Positions 4,368 through 8,218 of a stretch of DNA of 8,218 nt are shown here, piece by piece. Numbering within the stretch: position 1 is the first letter of the stretch; every line of letters starts with the position of its first letter. The translations under genes and the position numbers were made by a program. The stretch comes from JBBRUG01 sp038247995 (GTDB lineage: Bacteria; Chloroflexota; Chloroflexia; Chloroflexales; Chloroflexaceae), in NCBI GenBank assembly GCA_038247995.1, contig JBBRUG010000282.1, positions 1 to 8,218 of the forward strand, written 5' to 3'. The notes beneath the pieces were generated by a model. It saw nothing but the letters and a program-made list of their open reading frames with translations. It made no database searches and had not been told where the DNA came from.

Positions 4368-6296
4368 ATGGGCGGCCACGACGAAAAGGACAAGTGGATT
4401 GTACGTTCGGATGAAGGCATCGGCGAGGCATTTGAAGCGATTCTCCAGCGGCGGCTGAGTCGGCGCACGGTGTTGAAGAGCGCGCTGGTGGCTTCATCGG
4501 TGGCATTGATTGGTTCGGCCACGCTGAACGCCGAAACGGCTGCGGCGCAACGTGCGGGTGTCGTCCGCTTCACGAAGATCGATCCGACGGCGCCCGATGT
4601 TGATGAGGTGGTTGTGCCGGACGGCTACTTTGCGCGTACGCTGCTCCGCTGGGGCGAGCCATTAACGACCAATGCGCCGGTGCATAATGTCTGGGAGCAG
4701 ACGCCGGAGGCGCAGGCCGAGCAATTTGGGTACAACTGCGACTACGTCGGCTTTCTGCCGTTGCCGTTAGGGAGCAATGCCTCGAATCGTGGCCTGTTGT
4801 TCGTGAACCACGAGTACACCAACGAAGAGTTGATGTTCGCCGGGTATGATCCGAGCAACCCGACGCGCAATCAGGTCGATGTAGCAATCGCCGCTCACGG
4901 CGCTTCGGTGGTGGAGATCCAGCGTGGCGCCGGCAATGGCTGGATCTATGTGCAGGGGTCGCAGTACAACCGCCGGCTTACCGGCGAAACGCCGCTGCGG
5001 ATCAGCGGGCCGGCAGTCGGGCATCCCTGGATGATGACCAGTGAAGACCCGACCGGGACAGTGGTGCGCGGCACGCTGAATAACTGCGCCGGCGGCAAGA
5101 CGCCCTGGGGTACGGTGCTCACGGCGGAAGAGAACTTCCACCAGTATTTTGGCAACCTCAGCGGGCTCGACGAGAACGACATCCGCTACGCGATGCATCG
5201 GCGTTATGGCATGCCGGTCGAGATGAGCGAACGCCAGTGGGAAAAGTACCACGAGCGCTTCGATATCGCTCAAGAGCCGAATGAGGGTTTCCGCCACGGC
5301 TGGATTGTCGAGGTGGATCCGTACGATCCGAACAGCACGCCGATCAAGCGCACAGCGCTGGGGCGCTTCCGCCACGAGGCGGCGACGATCGGCATTGCGC
5401 CGAGCGGCCAGGTAGTTGCCTACATGGGCGATGATGCCGTATTCGAGTATGTCTACAAGTTTGTCAGCGCCGGGCGCTACAATGCGCGCAACCGGGCGGC
5501 GAACATGAGCCTGCTCGACGAGGGCACGCTCTATGTAGGGAAGTACAACGACGACGGCACAGGCGAATGGATGTCGCTGGTGTATGGCCAGGGCCCGCTG
5601 ACCGAGGCAAACGGCTTTGGTTCGCAGGCCGAGGTGCTGATCAACGTGCGCAAGGCGGCCGACCTGCTGGGCGCTACGAAGATGGATCGCCCCGAGGATG
5701 TTGAGCCGAACCCGGTGACGCGGCAGATCTACGTGTTGCTCACTAACAACACCCAGCGCGGTACGGAGAACCGGGCGGGCACCGATGCGGCGAATCCGCG
5801 TGAGCGTAATGCAACCGGCCACGTGATCGAAATGACCGAGACGAACAACGACTACGCGGCGCTGACGTTCCGCTGGGAGATGTTCATTCTGGCCGGCCTG
5901 CCGACCGACCCGGACACCTTCTTCGCCGGATTCGATAAGAGCCAGGTGAGCCCAATCGCCGCGCCCGACAACGTGGCGTTTGACAACGTGGGCAACCTCT
6001 GGATCGCCACCGACGGCGCGGCGCGGGCGATCAAGTACAACGACGGCCTCTTCGCCGTGCCGGTACAGGGGGCGCAGCGCGGCAACGTGCAGCAGTTCTT
6101 CTCCACCGTCACTGGTTCAGAGGTTTGCGGGCCGGAGTTTACCGCCGATAATCGGACGTTGTTTCTGGCGATCCAGCACCCAGGCGAGGGCGGAACGTTC
6201 GAGGAGCCGATCAGCACCTGGCCGGATCGGGTGGGCCTGCCGCGCCCGAGTGTGATCACGGTGCAGGCGTTCGACGACCGGCCTGTTGGGAGCTAG
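4368..6296 (+). CDS. phoX: PhoX-family (DUF839) Tat-exported alkaline phosphatase
   Basis: 642 residues, within the usual PhoX range. PhoX enzymes are monomeric calcium/iron-dependent phosphomonoesterases that release phosphate from organic esters outside the cytoplasmic membrane. The N-terminus has a twin-arginine signal: SRRTVLK (31-37), a hydrophobic stretch (38-53), and a likely cleavage after AAA at 58-60. Family hallmarks follow: GLLFVNHEYTNEE, the NCAGGKTPWGT block with C240 (a conserved Cys binds iron in the family), EEN with E254 and E255, GRFRHEAATI with E337, YVYKFVS, LDEGTLYVGKYNDDG, PDNVAFDNVGNLWIATDG, and VCGPEFT (C587, E590) near the end. I infer the metal roles of individual Glu residues from conservation, not structure. 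ATG at 4368 is well placed after AGGAGAG. It is transcribed alone and ends facing eda. Phosphate control is expected, but no Pho box is visible. Confidence 0.9.
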   Translation: MGGHDEKDKWIVRSDEGIGEAFEAILQRRLSRRTVLKSALVASSVALIGSATLNAETAAAQRAGVVRFTKIDPTAPDVDEVVVPDGYFARTLLRWGEPLTTNAPVHNVWEQTPEAQAEQFGYNCDYVGFLPLPLGSNASNRGLLFVNHEYTNEELMFAGYDPSNPTRNQVDVAIAAHGASVVEIQRGAGNGWIYVQGSQYNRRLTGETPLRISGPAVGHPWMMTSEDPTGTVVRGTLNNCAGGKTPWGTVLTAEENFHQYFGNLSGLDENDIRYAMHRRYGMPVEMSERQWEKYHERFDIAQEPNEGFRHGWIVEVDPYDPNSTPIKRTALGRFRHEAATIGIAPSGQVVAYMGDDAVFEYVYKFVSAGRYNARNRAANMSLLDEGTLYVGKYNDDGTGEWMSLVYGQGPLTEANGFGSQAEVLINVRKAADLLGATKMDRPEDVEPNPVTRQIYVLLTNNTQRGTENRAGTDAANPRERNATGHVIEMTETNNDYAALTFRWEMFILAGLPTDPDTFFAGFDKSQVSPIAAPDNVAFDNVGNLWIATDGAARAIKYNDGLFAVPVQGAQRGNVQQFFSTVTGSEVCGPEFTADNRTLFLAIQHPGEGGTFEEPISTWPDRVGLPRPSVITVQAFDDRPVGS

Positions 6297-6355
6297 TGTC
6301 AGGGCGCAGGCGGCACGCAGCAGGACGAAGGCCGCACGCGGCAGGCGGCAGGGTG

Positions 6356-6391
6356 TGCGGTAGGGGCGGGGCGCGACCCGCCCCTACCGCA
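6356..6391. repeat. perfect 15-bp hairpin, GTAGGGGCGGG palindrome, between phoX and eda
   Basis: Bases 6356-6370 pair without mismatch with 6377-6391 around the six-base loop GCGCGA. It lies in the 97-base gap between convergent phoX and eda, three bases past the eda stop codon (6394-6396) on that strand, so it could end transcription or block exonucleases from both sides. There is no T-run, so a classical intrinsic terminator is not shown. The same sequence occurs as a half-copy at 3694-3708, which points to a dispersed REP-like palindrome. The 60 bases before it are a G-rich low-complexity stretch with repeated GGCGGCA and GGCAGG. Confidence 0.8.
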
Positions 6392-6393
6392 TG

Positions 6394-7020
6394 TTATCCC
6401 CGTACCGCCAGCACACACGCCCGTGCCGTGGCGGTGATGCGGGCGAAATCGCCGGCGGCCACGGCATCGGCGGCGATCAGGTTGCCCCCAATGCCCAGCG
6501 CCGCTGCGCCGGCGGCCAGGTACGCCTGGGCGTTCTCCGGCCCGACGCCGCCGGTCGGCACCAGTTTGAGGAACGGCAGCGGTGCGAGCACATCTTTGAG
6601 ATAGGCCGGCCCGCCCAGGCGCGCCGGGAAGAGCTTGACCAGTTCGGCGCCCGCTTCGTGGGCGTCGAGCAGTTCAGTCGGTGTGAGTGCGCCACAGGCG
6701 ATTGGAACATTCCGGTTGACGCAAGTGGCGATCACCGGGTGGCGCAACGCCGGCGTAACAATAAATTGCGCACCGGCGTCGATCGCCGCAAGCGCTTGAT
6801 CAGCGATGAGTACACTGCCGACCCCGACCAATGCGGCAGCGCCCAACTCGCGTCGGGTTGCCGTAATTGCCTCCAGCGCGCCCTGCCCGGTTAGGGTGAA
6901 CTCCAACACATCAACTCCGCCCTCCACCAGGGCGCGAGCCACCTCCACGGCGCGATCATAATCCGGCAGGCGTACAATTGCGACGATCTTTTGCTGCAAA
7001 ATACGCTCGGTGGCGCTCAT
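6394..7020 (-). CDS. eda: 2-keto-3-deoxy-6-phosphogluconate (KDPG/KHG) aldolase
   Basis: 208-residue class I aldolase that splits 2-keto-3-deoxy-6-phosphogluconate to pyruvate and glyceraldehyde-3-phosphate in the cytoplasm. Key positions by comparison with E. coli Eda: R17 in the opening VAIVR strand, E40 in LEFTL (catalytic Glu of EVTL), GVGSVL (66-71, the GAGTV loop), K129 in KLFPA (Schiff-base Lys of KFFPA), PTGGV (155-159) and the closing GIGGNL phosphate-binding loop. The active site looks complete. Length matches the family. ATG at 7018-7020 is preferred over the GTG at 7024-7026, since GGAGAG (7026-7031) sits five bases before the ATG and would overlap the GTG. It follows kdgK by 42 bases on the same strand and is probably cotranscribed; the gap holds a hairpin. 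Some family members act on related 2-keto-3-deoxy acids, so stereochemistry is not settled. Confidence 0.92.
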   Translation of the reverse strand: MSATERILQQKIVAIVRLPDYDRAVEVARALVEGGVDVLEFTLTGQGALEAITATRRELGAAALVGVGSVLIADQALAAIDAGAQFIVTPALRHPVIATCVNRNVPIACGALTPTELLDAHEAGAELVKLFPARLGGPAYLKDVLAPLPFLKLVPTGGVGPENAQAYLAAGAAALGIGGNLIAADAVAAGDFARITATARACVLAVRG

Positions 7021-7037
7021 AAACACTCTCCATCCAT

Positions 7038-7060
7038 GTGCCGAAGCACTGCTTCGGCAC
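7038..7060 (-). promoter_or_regulatory. 10-bp hairpin in the kdgK-eda intercistronic gap
   Basis: GTGCCGAAGC (7038-7047) and GCTTCGGCAC (7051-7060) form a perfect stem with a three-base loop, two bases after the kdgK stop and seven before the eda ribosome site. There is no T-run, so it is more likely an mRNA stability or processing element, or a dispersed palindrome, than a strong terminator. kdgK ends in tandem TAG TAG codons just before it. Confidence 0.6.
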
Positions 7061-7062
7061 TA

Positions 7063-8034
7063 CTAGCGGGCAATGTCGGTGCTGCCCTGGCGCATAACAG
7101 CCTCCAATTCGGCCCGTGATGAAAGCACCCGATCGCCGAATTGGGTCAGGGCGATCGCGGCCAGCGCCACCCCGCGTTCGATGCCGCGGACTGGGTCGTC
7201 ATCAAGGATGCCGTCGAGTACACCGGCGGCAAAAGCGTCGCCGCTACCGACCCGATCGATAATCTGGACGGGCAGGGCCGGGCGCTCGGTTATTGTACCA
7301 TCGTGGAGCAGCGCCGCACCGTCGGCGCCGAAGGTGGTATAGATCGCCGTGGCGCGGGTCAGGTCGCGCAATCCGCCGAGGATGCCTTCTGCTCCGCCGC
7401 TACAGCCAAACAGCAAGGTGGCGTCGTTGCTCTTGCAGAAGAGCACATCGGCTTCCGCGATCAGCGGGCGTAGTTGCGCCCCAGCAGTCGGTGCATCCCA
7501 GAGTTTGCCCCGATAGTTCACATCGAAGCTGATCGTAATACCGGCGGCACGGGCGCGCCGGATGGCCTCGGCCACCACGGCATAGCAGTTCCGGCTCAAC
7601 GCGGCGGTGATCCCGGTGATGTGCAGAATACGCGTATTAAGCAGGTAATCCCAGTTAAGATCGTCCACCGTCATGCGTGCGGCGGCTGAATCGGCGCGAT
7701 CGTAGATCACCTGGCTGGCGCGCGGCGGCGCCGCATATTCAATAAAGTAGGTGCCCAGGCGCTCGTCGGCCACTTGCTGCGCTGCCGTCACATCGACACC
7801 ATCGGCGCGGAGCGCACGCAATACGGCGTTGCCGAGGGCATTGGCGGGCAAGCGCCCTACCCAGCCGCATTGGCGGCCCAGGCGGGCCAGGGCGACACAA
7901 ACGTTACTCTCGGCGCCGCCGATCTCCACGTCGAAGCTGCGCGTGTCGTCGATGCGCGCGCCGCTTGGCACGCTCAGCCGCAGCATCGCCTCGCCGAGGC
8001 TGACTAGATCAAAACGCGGTGATTTGGAAGACAT
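7063..8034 (-). CDS. kdgK: 2-keto-3-deoxygluconate kinase (PfkB/ribokinase family)
   Basis: 323-residue cytoplasmic sugar kinase that phosphorylates 2-keto-3-deoxygluconate with ATP, making the substrate of the adjacent aldolase. PfkB features are present: an opening LVSLGEAMLRLS strand, the GGAESNVCVALARLG substrate loop (G39, G40, N44), and the second signature DRVGSGDAFAAG (260-271) with catalytic base D266. KDG-kinase-type sequence includes a segment reading YFIEY...QVIYDRADSAAARM, ILHITGITAALS, and FDVNYRGKLW with R175, which resembles the sugar-acid-binding Arg region of characterised thermophile enzymes. ATG at 8032-8034 follows GGAG (8040-8043) at five bases. The minus-strand frame stays open into the upstream 7-bp repeat, so a longer form cannot be formally excluded, but homology starts at this ATG. 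First gene of the kdgK-eda pair. A different sugar substrate is possible, but the aldolase neighbour supports KDG. Confidence 0.88.
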   Translation of the reverse strand: MSSKSPRFDLVSLGEAMLRLSVPSGARIDDTRSFDVEIGGAESNVCVALARLGRQCGWVGRLPANALGNAVLRALRADGVDVTAAQQVADERLGTYFIEYAAPPRASQVIYDRADSAAARMTVDDLNWDYLLNTRILHITGITAALSRNCYAVVAEAIRRARAAGITISFDVNYRGKLWDAPTAGAQLRPLIAEADVLFCKSNDATLLFGCSGGAEGILGGLRDLTRATAIYTTFGADGAALLHDGTITERPALPVQIIDRVGSGDAFAAGVLDGILDDDPVRGIERGVALAAIALTQFGDRVLSSRAELEAVMRQGSTDIAR

Positions 8035-8045
8035 AGGTGCTCCAA

Positions 8046-8218
8046 GATGACCGAAGACGACCGACGGACGACGACGGACGACGGACGACGACGACCGACG
8101 ACCGACGACCGACGACCGACGACTGACGACCGACGACTGATGACCGACGACTGACGACTGATGACCGACGACTGACGACCGACGACCGACGACTGACGAC
8201 TGACGACTGACGACTGAC
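8046..8218. repeat. 7-bp tandem repeat (GACGACY) upstream of kdgK, running off the window
   Basis: From 8090 to 8215 there are 18 uninterrupted 7-base units, all in phase, differing only by C/T at unit positions 3 and 7 (GACGACC, GACGACT, GATGACC). Bases 8046-8089 are a decayed version with GACGGAC and GACGACG steps. The array continues past the right edge. It starts three bases upstream of the kdgK ribosome site (read on the minus strand), so the leader or promoter of kdgK-eda must lie inside or beyond it. On the minus strand it contains no stop codon in any frame; on the plus strand GACT-GAC joins create TGA. Slippage is the likely origin. Confidence 0.95.

Noticed and set aside
4767..5822. 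351-codon open frame on the minus strand
   Set aside because: It lies wholly inside phoX on the opposite strand, has no recognisable domain, and is explained by the GC-rich codon use of phoX. The same applies to the minus-strand frames within 1281-2573 opposite the M15 gene.
6356..6391. Classical intrinsic terminator
   Set aside because: The stem is strong, but neither strand has a T-run after it; it is annotated as a palindromic repeat that may still act as an end signal.
8046..8218. CRISPR array
   Set aside because: Units are 7 bases and directly adjacent with no unique spacers.

Overview
The window is GC-rich bacterial DNA with five complete genes, one small gene at the left edge, two gene remnants and an unusually large amount of repeated intergenic sequence. 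The gene set and repeat style (a Tat-exported PhoX phosphatase, a HSD17B10-like dehydrogenase, an M15 peptidoglycan peptidase, short palindromes and CGCAGATTG-type repeats between genes) would suit a Chloroflexota (Chloroflexales-like) chromosome. That is an inference from style, not a proven taxonomy. I see no rRNA, tRNA, CRISPR array, transposase or phage structural gene.

Layout. 115-522 (+) is a DUF1801 protein. 571-774 is the 3' stub of an enolase-superfamily sugar-acid dehydratase. 847-2793 (+) is a three-part cell-wall protein: a degenerate amidase-like domain, three beta-type internal repeats, a proline-rich linker and an intact M15 peptidase. 2933-3697 (+) is a short-chain dehydrogenase very like 3-hydroxyacyl-CoA dehydrogenase type 2, bracketed by copies of the same direct repeat. 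3698-4367 holds a palindrome half-copy, repeats, an internally deleted AAC(3)-type acetyltransferase remnant, an inverted repeat and a candidate promoter and leader. 4368-6296 (+) is a Tat-dependent PhoX phosphatase. A perfect 15-bp hairpin lies between it and the convergent pair kdgK-eda on the minus strand (8034-7063 and 7020-6394). A 7-bp tandem repeat begins three bases upstream of the kdgK ribosome binding site and runs off the right edge.

How the genes work together. Only kdgK-eda is a convincing functional unit: 2-keto-3-deoxygluconate is phosphorylated and then split to pyruvate and glyceraldehyde-3-phosphate. The dehydratase stub at 571-774 belongs to a family that can make such 2-keto-3-deoxy acids, but it lies over 6 kb away and is dead. 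PhoX and the M15 protein act outside the cytoplasm or on the wall, and the dehydrogenase in acyl-CoA or related alcohol oxidation. They look like independent transcription units.

I found no clear undescribed multi-gene system. The most notable items are the 7-bp repeat in the kdgK-eda control region, the layered repeat families that sit on stop codons and bracket genes, the two gene remnants, and the unusual domain composition of the 847-2793 protein.
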